This document shows positions 8,881-19,842 of a stretch of DNA of 64,000 bases, in pieces. The notes under the pieces were generated by a model. The model was not told the origin of the DNA. It did not search any database and was given only the letters and a program-made list of their open reading frames with translations. The stretch's first letter is position 1; each line of letters begins with the position of its first letter. The position numbers and the translations under genes were made by a program. The stretch is from Ramlibacter terrae (GTDB lineage: Bacteria > Pseudomonadota > Gammaproteobacteria > Burkholderiales > Burkholderiaceae_C): contig CP053418.1 of NCBI GenBank assembly GCA_013127575.1, positions 4,154,001-4,218,000 on the forward strand. Direction: 5' to 3'.

Positions 8881-11581
8881 ATGCCCAGCCACTCCCCTCC
8901 TGCGCGCGGCATCTCGTCCCGGGGTGTTCCGCGCGCCAAGCTCCACGCACCCATGGCGCCGGCGACGCAAGTCCGGCGCGAGGACATCTGCGAGCGCGTG
9001 AGAGCCGCCGGCGCCGTCCGGCTCGTGCTGGTGCGGGCGCCCGCGGGCTTTGGCAAGACCACGGCGATGGCGCAATGCCGCGCCGACTGGAGGCGGCCGG
9101 CTGCCGCACCGCATGGCTCACGCTCGACGGCGCGGACAACGATCCCGTGCGCTTCATCAGCGGCCTCCGGGCCATGGCCGCGGCGCTGGGTGCGCGCGAA
9201 GTCCGGCTGGAGACCGGCGACTGGCCGATGCCGCGCTGGTGCTGATGGAGCAGTTGGCGGACAGCAACCCCTTCGGCCTGTACTTCGACGATTTCGAGAC
9301 GATCCAGAACCCGGTGGTGCTGTCGATCATGCGCGAGCTGATCCAGAACCTGCCGCGCCAGGGCCGCGTGATGATCGCCTCGCGCACGGCCCCCGATCTC
9401 GGACTGGCTCGCATGCGCGCACGCGGCCAGTTGCTGGAGGTGACGGGCAGCGAGCTGCGCTTCACCATCGAGGAGGCGCAAACCTTCTTCGGCCGTCGTC
9501 CCGAGAGCAGGCTGCCCGACGACGACGTGCGCAAGCTGCACCTGCAGACCGAAGGCTGGGCCGCGGCGCTGTGGCTCGCCAGCCTGGCGCTGGAGCGCCA
9601 CGGCGTGCGGGAAAGCTTCATCGAACGCTTCTCCGGTTCGAGCCGCATCGTCACCGACTACCTGCTGGAGGAGGTGTTCGCCGCGCAGCCCCCGGCGATC
9701 CGGGACTTCCTGCTGCGCACCAGCGTCCTGCGCACCTTCGACGCGTCGATGTGCGAGGCCGTGATGGGCAACGGCTGCGGCGCCACCATGCTGCAGCGGG
9801 TGGCCGCGGCCGACCTGTTCCTCGTCCCCATCGAAGGGGAAGACGCCTACCGGTACCACAGCCTGTTCGCCGAGTTCCTGCGCGGTCAGCTCGTGCGCGA
9901 CCAGCCGGCCATCCTGCCGCAGCTCCATCTCGCGGCGTCGTACTGGTTCGAGCGCAACGAACGTCCGGTGCCGGCGATCGACCACGCCATTGAAGGCGGA
10001 CACTTTGAGCGCGCCATGGACTTGCTCCAGACGCAGGCCGACGACCTGCTGGAGGTCGGCCGCATGCGACTGCTGGCGCGCTGGTTCGACGCCCTGCCCT
10101 CCGCCGCCGTGCGCGAGCGGCCGCTGCTGGACATGGCCAAGGTCTGGGCCGTCTGCTTCACGCGCGGACCACGGGAGGCGATGCGGCTGCTCGACATCTC
10201 TGGCCGCACCGCCGAAGACCCGTTGGTTGCGCCACACGTGCTGGCCTTGCGGCCGCTGCTGCTCGGCATGATGGACCGCTACGAGGCCGCCTACGACGTG
10301 GGCCGCCGCAGCCTGCTGGCGCTGCCCACCGGGCACCCGTTCGCCGACAGCGTGCTGGCGACGACCATGGCCTACACCTTTCTCGTCATGGGCCAGTACC
10401 GCGAATCGCACCGGCTGCTGGGCACGGCGCGTCGGTCACAGGGCGGCCCGCGCAGCCACTTCAACAGCATGTACGCGGAGACGGTAGAGGGCCTGCTGGA
10501 ACTCGAGGAGGGGCTGCTGCGCAAGGCCACTGCGCGATTCCGATTCGCCGTGCACGCCGGCGGCCAGCACCACCTGCGGCACGCGGGCGGGAACGCGTTC
10601 GCCGGCGTTCCGTATGCTCTCGCCCTGTACGAGGCCGGCGAGCTCGCCCAGGCGGAGTACCTGCTGGGCGTGTACGTGCCCATGGCGCGCGACGTCGGGC
10701 TGCGGGACCACATCGTCATGGGCCACGTGATGCTGGCGCGCATCGCGTTCCAGCAGGGCAATCGCGACCACGCACGGGAATTGCTGACGCAGCTCGAACA
10801 GGAAGGCCACGAGCGCAAGCTGCCACGCATCTCCGCCAGCGCGCGCCTGGAGCGCTCGCACCTGCACGTGCTGCAGGGCGACGCCGACGCCGCCAGGCTG
10901 GAACTGGAACGCGCCGCCGCCGACGAACAGGACGTGTGGGAACACGTGGCCAAGCTGCGGCTGCCGGCGCACGAACTGGAAGACCCGGCACTCGGCCGGG
11001 TGCGCTGGGAGACCTGCTTCGGCGATGCCTCGCAGGCAGTGCGGCAGGGCGAACAGGCGCTGGCGCTCGCCCCGGCGCAGAAGAAGAAACGGCGCTCCCT
11101 CAAGCTGCGCCTGTTGCTGGCGATCGCGCGGCGGCGCCAGGGCGCGACGCCGGAAGCGCTGGCCCAGCTCGGCAAGCTGCTGCACGCCCTGTCGGGCGAA
11201 GGTTTCGTCCGCCTCGTGGTCGACGAGGGGCTGCCGGCGGGGCAGTTGCTGCAGCTCTTGCAGGCGCATCCGCAATACCTGCGCGGCATCGCCGGACAGC
11301 CGATCTTCGACGACTACCTGCAGCGCCTGCTGCGCGCTTTCGGCCCATTGCCCGCACCGCCCGAGGCGCCCGAGTTCGGCGCGATCGAGGCGCTGACGCC
11401 CAAGGAGTCGCGCATGCTGCAGCTGCTGGCGGACGGTTCCTCGAACGTGGAACTGGCCAGCCGCCTCTGCGTCTCGGAAAGCACCGTGCGCACCCACCTG
11501 CGCAACATCAACATGAAGCTGAATGCGCAGAGCCGCACGCAGGCGGTGGCGATCGGTCGGCGCCTTGGCCTGATTTCCTAG
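8881..11581 (+). CDS. MalT-type LuxR family ATP-binding regulator (frameshifted near the 5' end)
   Basis: Large STAND-type transcriptional activator, about 900 residues. An N-terminal NTPase has Walker A APAGFGKTT near residue 60 and Walker B LYFDDFE. A long helical repeat (TPR-like) region follows. The C-terminal LuxR DNA-binding domain reads LTPKESRMLQLLADG, then VSESTVRTHLRNI. Such proteins switch on an operon when a small ligand, here perhaps a CoA ester or a free acid, binds the repeat region and ATP. The first 70 codons and the rest are in different frames (shift near 9090, another near 9225). It starts 33 bases after the thioesterase, so it may be co-transcribed and may control this cluster. 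Confidence 0.88.
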
Positions 11582-11588
11582 CGGGAGT

Positions 11589-12746
11589 TCAGCGCGTTCG
11601 GACGGACTGGACGGCCGCGCCGCTGGCGAGCAATGCGTCCACCTCCGTTTCCTCGAGTCCCCAAGCGGCGAGCGCCTGCCGTGTGTGCTGGCCGACGTGC
11701 GGCGCCGCGCCGGCTATCTTCGCGTGCGAACGGCTGAAGCGTGGCGCAGGCGCCGGCTGGCGCGCACCCGCCACTTCCACGAAAGCGCCGCGGCTGCGGT
11801 TGTGCGGGTGATCGGGCGCCTCCTCGATCCCCAGCACCGGCGCGAAGCATGCATCCGTGTCCTGCAGCAACGCGCACCGGGCGTCGCGCGTGCGCGTGCG
11901 GAAAGCCGCCGCAAGCCGGCCGCGCAGCAACGCCCAGCCCTGTGCGTCGTGCTGCGCCGGGAGCTCCGATGCGGGCAATCGCAGCACTTCGATCAACTGC
12001 GCGTAGAAGCGCGGCTCGATCGCTCCGATGGCCACGTGCTTGCCGTCCGCCGTTTCAAAGCAGCCATACCGGGGCCGGCCGCCATCCAGCACATTGGAGG
12101 CGCGGCGGTCCACCCATTCGCCGCGCGCATGGGCCGCATGGATGAAGGTCATGAGCGAGTGGACCCCGTCAACGATCGCGGCGTCCACCACCTGCCCGCG
12201 GCCCGAACGCTCGCGCTCGACCAGCGCACAGGCGATGCCGTACGCGAGGTACATCGCGCCGCCTCCGAAGTCACCCGGGAGGTTCAGCGGCGGCACCGGC
12301 TCCTCGGCGGGACCAGTCGCATGCAACGCGCCGGTGATGGCGATGTAGTTGATGTCGTGGCCGGCGCGCTGCGCGAGCACGCCTTCCCGGCCCCAGCCGG
12401 TCATGCGCCCGTAGACCAGGCGCGGGTTGATCGCCGCGCAATCGTCCGGCCCGAGTCCGAGGCGCTCCATCACACCGGGGCGAAAGCCCTCCACCAGCAC
12501 GTCCGCATCCGCGAGCAAGCGCTTCAAGGCGGCTATGGCATTCGCATTCTTGAGGTCCAGCGCCACCGACGGTCGCCCGCGGTGCGTGAACTCGAACCGC
12601 GGGTCGCGTTCGCCGGGCGCATCGACCAAATCCGCGCGGTCGATGCGCAGCACCTGCGCGCCCATGTCCGACAGCATCATGGCGCAGAAGGGGCCGGGCC
12701 CGATGCCGGCGATCTCGATGACCTTGATGCCCTGCAAGGGACCCAT
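11589..12746 (-). CDS. Alpha-methylacyl-CoA racemase-like family III CoA-transferase protein
   Basis: Intact 385-residue protein. The start is set at the ATG at 12746, where the family begins MGPLQGIKVIEIAGIGPGPF; an upstream in-frame ATG would add 31 unlike residues. AGHDINYIAITGALHATG matches the active-site His region of alpha-methylacyl-CoA racemases, and GDFGGGAMYLAYG the following Asp/Gly segment. It inverts the 2-methyl centre of branched-chain acyl-CoAs so that the stereospecific dehydrogenase can act. It converges with the LuxR gene (7-base gap) and diverges from the aldehyde dehydrogenase. Its presence argues for branched or isoprenoid-like substrates. Confidence 0.85.
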   Translation of the reverse strand: MGPLQGIKVIEIAGIGPGPFCAMMLSDMGAQVLRIDRADLVDAPGERDPRFEFTHRGRPSVALDLKNANAIAALKRLLADADVLVEGFRPGVMERLGLGPDDCAAINPRLVYGRMTGWGREGVLAQRAGHDINYIAITGALHATGPAEEPVPPLNLPGDFGGGAMYLAYGIACALVERERSGRGQVVDAAIVDGVHSLMTFIHAAHARGEWVDRRASNVLDGGRPRYGCFETADGKHVAIGAIEPRFYAQLIEVLRLPASELPAQHDAQGWALLRGRLAAAFRTRTRDARCALLQDTDACFAPVLGIEEAPDHPHNRSRGAFVEVAGARQPAPAPRFSRSHAKIAGAAPHVGQHTRQALAAWGLEETEVDALLASGAAVQSVRTR

Positions 12747-12919
12747 GCGTTTCTCCGTGTGGACTGCGGGCCCGAACGATAAGCGGCGCCGCCGTGGCTG
12801 TCCACGCCCAAGCCACTCGATGAGGCTCGCGGAGCCCAAAAATCGTCCGTAACGACGACGAGCCGATCCACCCCGCAGTCAAGAATGCCCCGCCCATCGA
12901 CCGATGGAGACGAGGCCGA

Positions 12920-14405
12920 ATGTCCCCACAGAACACCGAAGTGCTGCAGCAAGCCGCACCCGCGCATCCCGCATCCTTCTATCCGCCGCTGCGCCTGCTG
13001 GTCGCCGGCGAATGGGTCCAGCCTCCGACGGCGCCGCGTGCGATGTGATCGACCCCGCCACCGGCGACGTCATCGGCCGCTTGCCCGAGGCTGGGCCCGC
13101 GGACGTGGAACGCGCGCTCGCCGCGGCGCAGGCCTCCTTTCCTGGCTGGCGACGCACGCCGGCCCCCGGTCGCGCCGCGGTGCTGGTGCGCGCCGCCGCG
13201 CTGCTCCGCGAGCGGGCGCAGTCCATCGCCCGCACCATCACGCTCGAACTCGGCAAGCCGCTGGCGGAGTCGCTCGTGGAGGTCGAACGGCTTGCCGGCG
13301 TGTTCGAGTGGCATGCAGCCGAGGCGCAGCGCATCTACGGCCGAATGGTTCCCGCCACCGAAGGCATCAACAACCTCGTGGTGCGCGAACCGGTCGGCGT
13401 CATCGCGGCATTCACGCCCCGGAACGGGCCGGCAGCCTCGCCCGGCCGCAAGATGACGGCCGCCTTGGCCGCAGGCTGCACCGTCGTCATCAAGCCGGCC
13501 GAGGAAACTCCGGGCTCCGCCATCTGGATCGCGCAGTGCCTGCTGGATGCCGGCCTGCCGGCCGGCGCATTGAACATGGTGTTCGGCAACCCGGCGCAAG
13601 TGTCGGAGCAGCTGATCGCCTCGCCCATCGTGCGCGCCATCAGCTTCACCGGTTCGGTGCCCGTCGGCCGGCAGCTCGCCGCGCTGGCGGGTCGCCACCT
13701 CAAGCCGGCCATCCCGGAATTGGGAGGCCATTCGCCGGTCGTGGTGTGCGACGACTACGATGCCGTCGCCGCAGCGCAAGCCTGCGCCAAGCGCAAATTC
13801 CTCAACGCCGGCCAGATCTGCATGGCGCCCACGCGCTTCTACGTGCACGAGAGCACGTACGACCGCTTCACGGAAGCTTTCGTCGCGACTTCGCGCGGCA
13901 TCCGTGTCGGCTCCGGCTTTCACGCCGAGAGCCAGATGGGCCCCTTGGCGAACGCGCGGCGGCGCGAGGCGACCGAGCGTCTGGTGGACCAGGCTCGCTC
14001 GGCTGGCGCGCAGGTGGTGACGGGCGGAGAACGGCTCGGCGACCGCGGCTTCTACTACGCGCCGACCGTGCTCACCCGGTGGACGCCGCAGTCGAGGCGC
14101 TGCACACGGAGCCGTTCGGGCCCATCGCGTTGCTCATGCCGTTCCGCGAGCTCGACGAAGCCATTGCGCTGGCCAACGACACACCGTACGGGCTCTCGGC
14201 TTTCGCTTTCACGCACTCGAGCGCCGCCGCCGACAGGCTGCTGCGGGAGATCGACTGCGGCATCGTGTCCATCAACCACTTCATGGGCGCGGGCGACAGC
14301 ACGCCCTTCGGCGGCGTCAAGGACAGCGGCTACGGCCGCGAAGGGGGCGCTGAGTGCTTCGACGGCTACCTCGCCGCCAAGCTCTGGTCACACAAGGTGC
14401 GCTGA
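12920..14405 (+). CDS. NAD(P)-dependent aldehyde dehydrogenase (frameshifted)
   Basis: Oxidises an aldehyde to the acid. The family order is complete: LVAGEWVQPP at the N-terminus, substrate and cofactor segment FTPRNGPAASPGRK with the conserved Asn, VVIKPAEETPGSA, ISFTGSVPVGRQLA, IPELGGHSPVVV with the general-base Glu, FLNAGQICMAPTRFYV with the nucleophile Cys, and EPFGPIALLMPF. Shifts occur near 13025 and 14080. Joined length is about 494 residues, normal for the family. It heads a plus-strand group with an SDR and a Bug receptor. Confidence 0.88.
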
Positions 14406-14446
14406 CGCCAACCGGCCCGTCCACAACTCCTCTACTCCATCCCACC

Positions 14447-15431
14447 ATGAAATCTACCGATTCGGCGCGCGAAACCGCGCGCATCACCTCCCGGTTCGAC
14501 CGCGAGGCCACCGTCTTCGACGTCGTCGCTGGCACCGACCTGCGCGGCAAGACCGCGCTCGTCACCGGCGGCGGCGCGGGTTTCGGCTACGCCACCGCCC
14601 GCGCGCTGGCGAAAGCAGGAGCAACCGTCTATGTGGCCGACATCGACATGGCCAAGACGCAGGCGGCGGTGGATGCCTGGCGCCGGCACGACCCGACTGC
14701 CCTCCTGCATGCGTTGCCGCTCGACCTCGGTTCGCATGCCGGCGTGCGCACATTCGCGCAGTCCTTCGCCCAGGCCGCGCCGGCGCTGCACATCCCGGTG
14801 AACAACGCGGGGATCATGGCCAGCCCCCGGGGCTACACCGACGACGGCGTCGAGCGGCAGTTCGCCGTGAACTACCTTGGCCACTACCTGCTGACCCGGC
14901 TGCTCGAGCCGGCGCTGGTGCGCGCCGAAGGCGCACGGGTCGTCTCCGTCAGCTCGATCGGTCACCGCCGCTCCGACATCCGCTACGACGACATCCAGTT
15001 CCGCAGCACGCCCCGGAACACGTGGGATGCCTATGGCCAGTCGAAGACGGCCTGTGCGTTGCTCGCGGTGGCAGTCGACGAGCGGCTGCGGGATCGCGGC
15101 GTGCGCAGCAACACGCTCAATCCCGGTGGTTCGCTGACCGGCCTGCACCAGCACTGGGCGAAGACGAACGCCGGCGCATGGGCTGGCTCGACGAGAACGG
15201 CAAAACGCCGGCCAAGTGGCGCACGCCCGAGCAGTGCGCCGCCACAGCCACCGGCTGGCGGCAGCGCCCGAACTTGCGGCCGTGGGCGCGCGCTACTTCG
15301 AGGAATGCCAGGAAGCCGCACCCTGGACCGAGGAGAACCCGGGGGTGGGCGTGAAGCGCTACGCCGTCGACCCGGAGAACGCCGCGCGACTGTGGCGCGT
15401 ATCCGCCGACATGGTCGGCCTGCCCGCCTGA
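14447..15431 (+). CDS. Short-chain dehydrogenase, retinol-dehydrogenase-like (frameshifted)
   Basis: SDR of about 328 residues with a longer N-terminus than usual. Cofactor motif TGGGAGFGYATA, structural NNAGIM, VNYLGHYLLTRLL, catalytic Ser in VSVSSIGHRRSDI and YGQSKTA with the Tyr-Lys pair are all visible in the first frame. The C-terminal 90 residues lie in two other frames (shifts near 15170 and 15250) and end with VSADMVGLPA. It probably reduces or oxidises an alcohol/ketone intermediate, and may supply or use the aldehyde handled by the gene just upstream (41-base gap). Confidence 0.82.
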
Positions 15432-15464
15432 GAGATCCCAAACACAACGAAACCGGAGACAAAG

Positions 15465-16433
15465 ATGAAGATCCTGCGAACCCCGGCCACCAGCCTTGCG
15501 GCATGTGCCGCCCTCCAAGTCGCGACGCCCGCGTTCGCGCAGGTCTTTCCGACCAAGCCCCTGAAGCTGATCACCGGCTTCGCGGCAGGCGGACCGTCGG
15601 ACGTGATCGCACGATCCATCGCCAAGGCGCTGGAGGACGAACTGAAGCAGCCGGTGGTGGTGGAGAACCGCACCGGCGCCGCGGGCGTCGTCGGCATGGA
15701 CGCGGTCACCAACAGCCCGCCCGATGGCTACACCATCGGACTCGTGGCCAACACGTCGACCAATGCGCTGCACTTCGCCAACAAAAAGCTCGACGTGGAA
15801 AACCGGTTCGTGCCGGTCGGCCGTTTCGTCTCAACCCGCATCCTGCTGGTGGTCAACCCGGAGAAGATGAACGTCAAGACGATGCCCGAGTTCGTCGACT
15901 CCCTGCGGCGCAACCCCGGCACCGCGGTGACCAGCGCCGGCCACGGCGGACTGGGCCACACGGGCTGGAGCTGTTCGCCCGGAGCAGAAGCTGAAGATCT
16001 CGCACGTGGCGTACCGCGGCAGCGCGCCCGCGATGCAGGACGTGATCGGCGGACAGGTGGCTGCCATGGTGGTCGACGCCACGTCCGCGATGCCGCACAT
16101 TCAGAGCGGTCGCCTGCGTCCGATCGCCTTCGTCTCGACCATGCGCGCCCCCACCCTGCCCGACCTGCCGACGGCGCTGGAGCAAGGCTACAAGTCGCTG
16201 CAGATCGACTCCAGCATGGGGATCGTGCTGCCGCCCAAGACGCCGCAGCAGATCGTCGACCGGATGCGGGCCGCACTCAAGGCTGCAGTGCTCAGCGCCG
16301 GGTACACCGAAGCGGCGGCCAAGCACGGCAACGCGCATTTCCACGAAGATGCCGATGCATTCAAGACTGGCTGCAGGCGGACTTCGATCGCTATGGCGAA
16401 GTGATCCGGCTGGCCAACATCAAGGTGCAGTAA
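15465..16433 (+). CDS. Bug/TctC-family periplasmic substrate-binding protein (frameshifted)
   Basis: Secreted receptor of the tripartite tricarboxylate transporter type. The N-terminal signal peptide ends near ATPAFAQ. The mature part begins FPTKPLKLITGFAAGGPSD, the typical Bug carboxylate-binding beta1-alpha1 loop, followed by VVENRTGAAGVVG and SPPDGYTIGLV. Frames shift near 15970 and 16365. Joined length is about 322 residues, as expected. No TctA/TctB membrane genes are beside it. It lies 33 bases after the SDR gene and probably binds a carboxylic acid related to the pathway. Confidence 0.87.
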   Translation: MKILRTPATSLAACAALQVATPAFAQVFPTKPLKLITGFAAGGPSDVIARSIAKALEDELKQPVVVENRTGAAGVVGMDAVTNSPPDGYTIGLVANTSTNALHFANKKLDVENRFVPVGRFVSTRILLVVNPEKMNVKTMPEFVDSLRRNPGTAVTSAGHGGLGHTGWSCSPGAEAEDLARGVPRQRARDAGRDRRTGGCHGGRRHVRDAAHSERSPASDRLRLDHARPHPARPADGAGARLQVAADRLQHGDRAAAQDAAADRRPDAGRTQGCSAQRRVHRSGGQARQRAFPRRCRCIQDWLQADFDRYGEVIRLANIKVQ

Positions 16434-16463
16434 GAAGCTCGCTGCCGCCGACCCGGAGGCAGC

Positions 16464-17439
16464 TCAGCGGGCCCGTGCGTGGAACACCGGCACGGCGCAA
16501 GCCGCGCGGTACTCGCGCTCGACCTGGTCGACGAGCTCGGCCACCGGACAGATCGCGTCGATCATCTCGACGCCTTGCCCGGCGCTCCAAAGGTTGGACC
16601 AGGGCACGACGCCCTCTGGCAGATGCGCGTAGCCACGTGCACCTGATTCGCGTCGCGGCAGGTTCTCCGGATCCAGGCCGTGAGACCGCATGGACGGCTT
16701 CAGCCAGCTCGCCGGCACGCCGTTGACGTTGGGCGTGTAGAGCAGGTCGCCGGAACGCGCTTGCACCAGCATCTCCTTGTACGCCGGCGCAGCGCCCGAT
16801 TCGTGGGTCGCGATGAAGCGCGTTCCCATGTAGGGGTCGGCGCCCGGGATCTCGGCAGCACGCACATCCGCACCGCTGCCCACGGCGCCGGCCATCACGA
16901 TCGTGCCGTCGAAGCCGCGCCGGATCGCAGCGACGAGGGTCAGGTGGTTGATGGTTCCCGCATGCCCGCCGCCACCTCCACCGATCGCGATGATCCCCTG
17001 CGCACCGGCCGCGGCCGCTTTCTCGGCAAAGCGCAGGTTCACCGCGTCGCAGAACACCGGCAGTCCATGGCCGCGCGCCCGCCGCACCAGCTCGGTGGGG
17101 TCGCCGGTTGCGCTGATGACGAGTTCCACGCCATGACGGACACAGGCCGCCGGTGCCGTTCCATGTCCTCGGCGGCCATGCGGGTGGAGAGGTTCACGGC
17201 CAGCGGCGGCGCAGCGGACGTGCCGTCAGCGGCAGCGGTGATCTGCCCCAGCCAGGCGTCGAACTCCTCGAGACTGCCGGCGTTGCCGCGCGGCAGGGCG
17301 CCGATGATGCCGGCGCGCCGCGCGGCGATCACGAGTTCGGGCGTGGTCACCTTGTACATGGGCGCGCAGATGAGGGGGACGCGCATACGCGCGGTCCGGT
17401 GGCCGGCAGGCGAGCGTCGGGAACTGCAGGTGTCTTCAT
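16464..17439 (-). CDS. Nitronate monooxygenase-like FMN protein (frameshifted)
   Basis: TIM-barrel flavoprotein of the 2-nitropropane dioxygenase/NPD family. Visible are VPLICAPMYKVTTPELV at the start, GIIAIGGGGGGHAGT (the FMN phosphate-binding glycine loop), IVMAGAVGSGADV and DPYMGTRFIATHES. The N-terminal 110 residues and the C-terminal 220 are in different frames (shift near 17130). I use the ATG at 17439, which gives a family-like 17-residue leader if a further single-base shift is allowed near 17385; the alternative start is 17386. In acyl-CoA clusters such proteins often have unclear roles and need not act on nitro compounds. Confidence 0.75.
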
Positions 17440-17555
17440 GGTTCGCCGAGTGTGGCCCAGCGGCGCCCGCGCTGCTTCGTCGCTTCCGACGACGCCGCCT
17501 GTGGGGCGAGCCGGTACGCTCTTGCGCAGTCCTTCATCCACACCCGGAAGTCTCC

Positions 17556-18737
17556 ATGAACACTCCCGTCATCGTCGAAGCCCTCCGAACACCGATGGGG
17601 CGCGGGCGCGCCGACGGCGCGCTCTCAGGTGTGCACCCCGTCGAACTGCTCGCACAGACACTGCGCGCGCTGCTGACCCGCACTGGCATCGATCCGGGCA
17701 CGGTCGACGACGTGATCTGCGGCTGCGTGAGCCAGGTCGGCGAGCAGTCGGGAACGCCGGGGCGCATGGCTTGGCTGGCGTCCGGCTATCCGGAGCACGT
17801 GCCGTCCACGACCATCGACCGCAAGTGCGGATCGAGCCAGCAGGCCGTTCACTTCGCGGCGCAGGGGATCATGGCGGGCGCCTACGACGTCGCGATCGCC
17901 TGCGGCGTCGAGTCTATGAGCCGCATTCCCATGGGTACCTCCAAGCTCGGGCAGGACTCCGCCGGCCCGGGCATGGCCGCGCGCTACGCGCCGGGCCTGG
18001 TGCCGCAAGGCATCTCGGCGGAGATCATCGCTGCGCGCTGGGGTCTGACCCGCGATGCTATGGACCGGTATTCGGCGGAGTCGCATGCCCGCGCCGCCCG
18101 CGCCCGCGCGGCCGGCAGCTTCCGCCGCGAGATCTGCGCGGTGGCCACGCCGACCGGCATGGTGGAGGAAGACGAAACCATCCGCGAGAACACCACGGTG
18201 GAACGCCTCGCCTCGCTCAAGCCCGCGTTCGAGAACGACGCCATGAAAGCGCGTTTTCCGCAGATCGACTGGAGCGTCACCGCCGGCAATGCGTCCCAAA
18301 TCACCGACGGAGCCTCGGCCATGCTGATCATGAGCGAGCAGACCGCCATGCGGCTGGGACTGCGTCCGCGGGCCCGCTTTGTCGCGTTCGACGTGCGCGG
18401 CGATAGCCCGGTGGACATGCTCACCGCACCCATCCCCGCGACGCGCAAAGTCCTCGAGAAGGCGCGCATGCAGGTCGGCGCCATCGACCACTTCGAGATC
18501 AACGAGGCCTTCGCGTCGGTGCCGCTGGCGTGGCAGCGCGAACTCGGCGCCGACGCCGCCCGCCTGAACCCGCGCGGCGGGGCGATTGCCCTCGGCCACC
18601 CGCTCGGTGCTTCGGGCGTGCGGCTGATGACGACGATGCTGCACGCGCTGGAGGACACCGGCGGCCGCTACGGACTGCAGTCGATGTGCGAAGCGGGCGG
18701 CATGGCCAACGCCACGATCATCGAACGGCTGGCCTGA
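17556..18737 (+). CDS. Acetyl-CoA acyltransferase (thiolase)
   Basis: Intact 393-residue thiolase that cleaves 3-ketoacyl-CoA with CoA to give acetyl- or propionyl-CoA and a shortened acyl-CoA. The nucleophile Cys is in DRKCGSSQQAVHFAAQG, the base His in GGAIALGHPLGASG, and the second Cys in QSMCEAGGMANA. Unlike the thiolase-like gene at 5328 it keeps all three active-site positions. It diverges from the nitronate-monooxygenase-like gene with a 116-base intergenic region. Confidence 0.92.
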   Translation: MNTPVIVEALRTPMGRGRADGALSGVHPVELLAQTLRALLTRTGIDPGTVDDVICGCVSQVGEQSGTPGRMAWLASGYPEHVPSTTIDRKCGSSQQAVHFAAQGIMAGAYDVAIACGVESMSRIPMGTSKLGQDSAGPGMAARYAPGLVPQGISAEIIAARWGLTRDAMDRYSAESHARAARARAAGSFRREICAVATPTGMVEEDETIRENTTVERLASLKPAFENDAMKARFPQIDWSVTAGNASQITDGASAMLIMSEQTAMRLGLRPRARFVAFDVRGDSPVDMLTAPIPATRKVLEKARMQVGAIDHFEINEAFASVPLAWQRELGADAARLNPRGGAIALGHPLGASGVRLMTTMLHALEDTGGRYGLQSMCEAGGMANATIIERLA

Positions 18738-18740
18738 TCC

Positions 18741-19699
18741 TCAGGCGAGGTTCAGGCGTTCCCGTGCCTGCGCGTACTCCCGCGCCAGCCGCCCCACCAG
18801 CGCGGCGGCGGTCACGACGGCTTGCACGGGAGCAACGCCCTGCCCGCAGCCCCAGATGTCCTTCCACGCCTTCTTGATCTCGCCACCGAGTTCCACCTGC
18901 TTCCCGGCGCCGGGCGCGGGCAGGTTGTCGGGATCCGGCCGGCCGCGCGGATCGAGGGCAGCAGGTAGTTGCCGTGCACACCCGTGAAGCAGTTGGTGTA
19001 GAGGATGTCATCCGAGCTGGCCGCCACCACCGCCGCCTTGTAGGCGTCGCTGGCGGCGGCTTCCTCGGTCGCGATGAAGGCGGAGCCCACGTAGGCGAAG
19101 TCGGCGCCGAGCGCCCGGGCGGCGAACACGGCGTCGCCGGTGGCGATCGCGCCCGACAACGCAATCGGTCCGTCGAACTCCGCGCGCAACTCTTGCATCA
19201 AGGCGAACGGACTCTTGGTGCCCGCGTGGCCGCCTGCGCCTACCGCCACCGCGACCAGGCCATCCGCGCCCTTCTCCAATGCCTTGAGCGCGAAGCGGCG
19301 GTTGATCACGTCGTGGAAGACGAAGACGCCGGCGGCGTGCAACGCGTCGTTCACGGCGGCCTGCGCGCCGAGCGAGGTGATGCAAATTTTCACGCCGCGC
19401 CGCACGCACACCTCGATGTCACGCTCGAGACGCGCGTTGGAACGATGCACGATGAGATTGACGGCGTACGGCGCCGACCTCCGCTCGGGATAGGCGCGGT
19501 CCCATGCCGCCAGCGCGTCGTTGATCTCGCCAAGCCACTCGTCGAGTTGCTCGCTGGTGCGGCCGTTCAGCGCAGGCAGCGAGCCCACGATGCCGCTGGT
19601 GCACTGCGCGATCACCAGCCGCGGCGTGCTGACGATGAACATCGGGGCGGCGATCACGGGCAACGCGAGGTGCTGCAAGGCGGCGGGCATTCTGGTCAT
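18741..19699 (-). CDS. Second nitronate monooxygenase-like FMN protein (frameshifted)
   Basis: Paralogue of the gene at 16464 with the same domain plan: LALPVIAAPMFIVSTPRLV at the start, VAVAVGAGGHAGTKSPFAL as FMN loop, IALSGAIATGDAVFAA, and GADFAYVGSAFIATEE. The start ATG at 19699 gives MTRMPAALQHLALPV; longer in-frame starts add unlike residues. The last 65 residues shift frame near 18935 and end in ERLNLA. The two copies flank the thiolase gene on both sides, pointing outward gene order but the same strand. The substrate is unknown. Confidence 0.78.
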
Positions 19700-19842
19700 G
19701 CGCGGAATTCTGCTGCGCTTGCTTACGTCCGCAGCCAACTCCCGCCTCATTTCAAGCATGTGAAATGGAAGGGCGATCACGAGCGAAAGCTTGACGCTAG
19801 CGGCCCCGTGTTGGGATATTGGCGGCAGCAGGAGACCTACGT

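Noticed and set aside
8879-10411. Long antisense frame opposite the LuxR-type gene
   Set aside because: High-GC codon bias yields long antisense frames; its translation is low-complexity His/Gln/Arg/Gly-rich and matches no family.
16464-19699. A nitro-compound degradation locus because of two nitronate-monooxygenase-like genes
   Set aside because: No other nitro-pathway genes are present, and this family is common in acyl-CoA clusters without nitro substrates.
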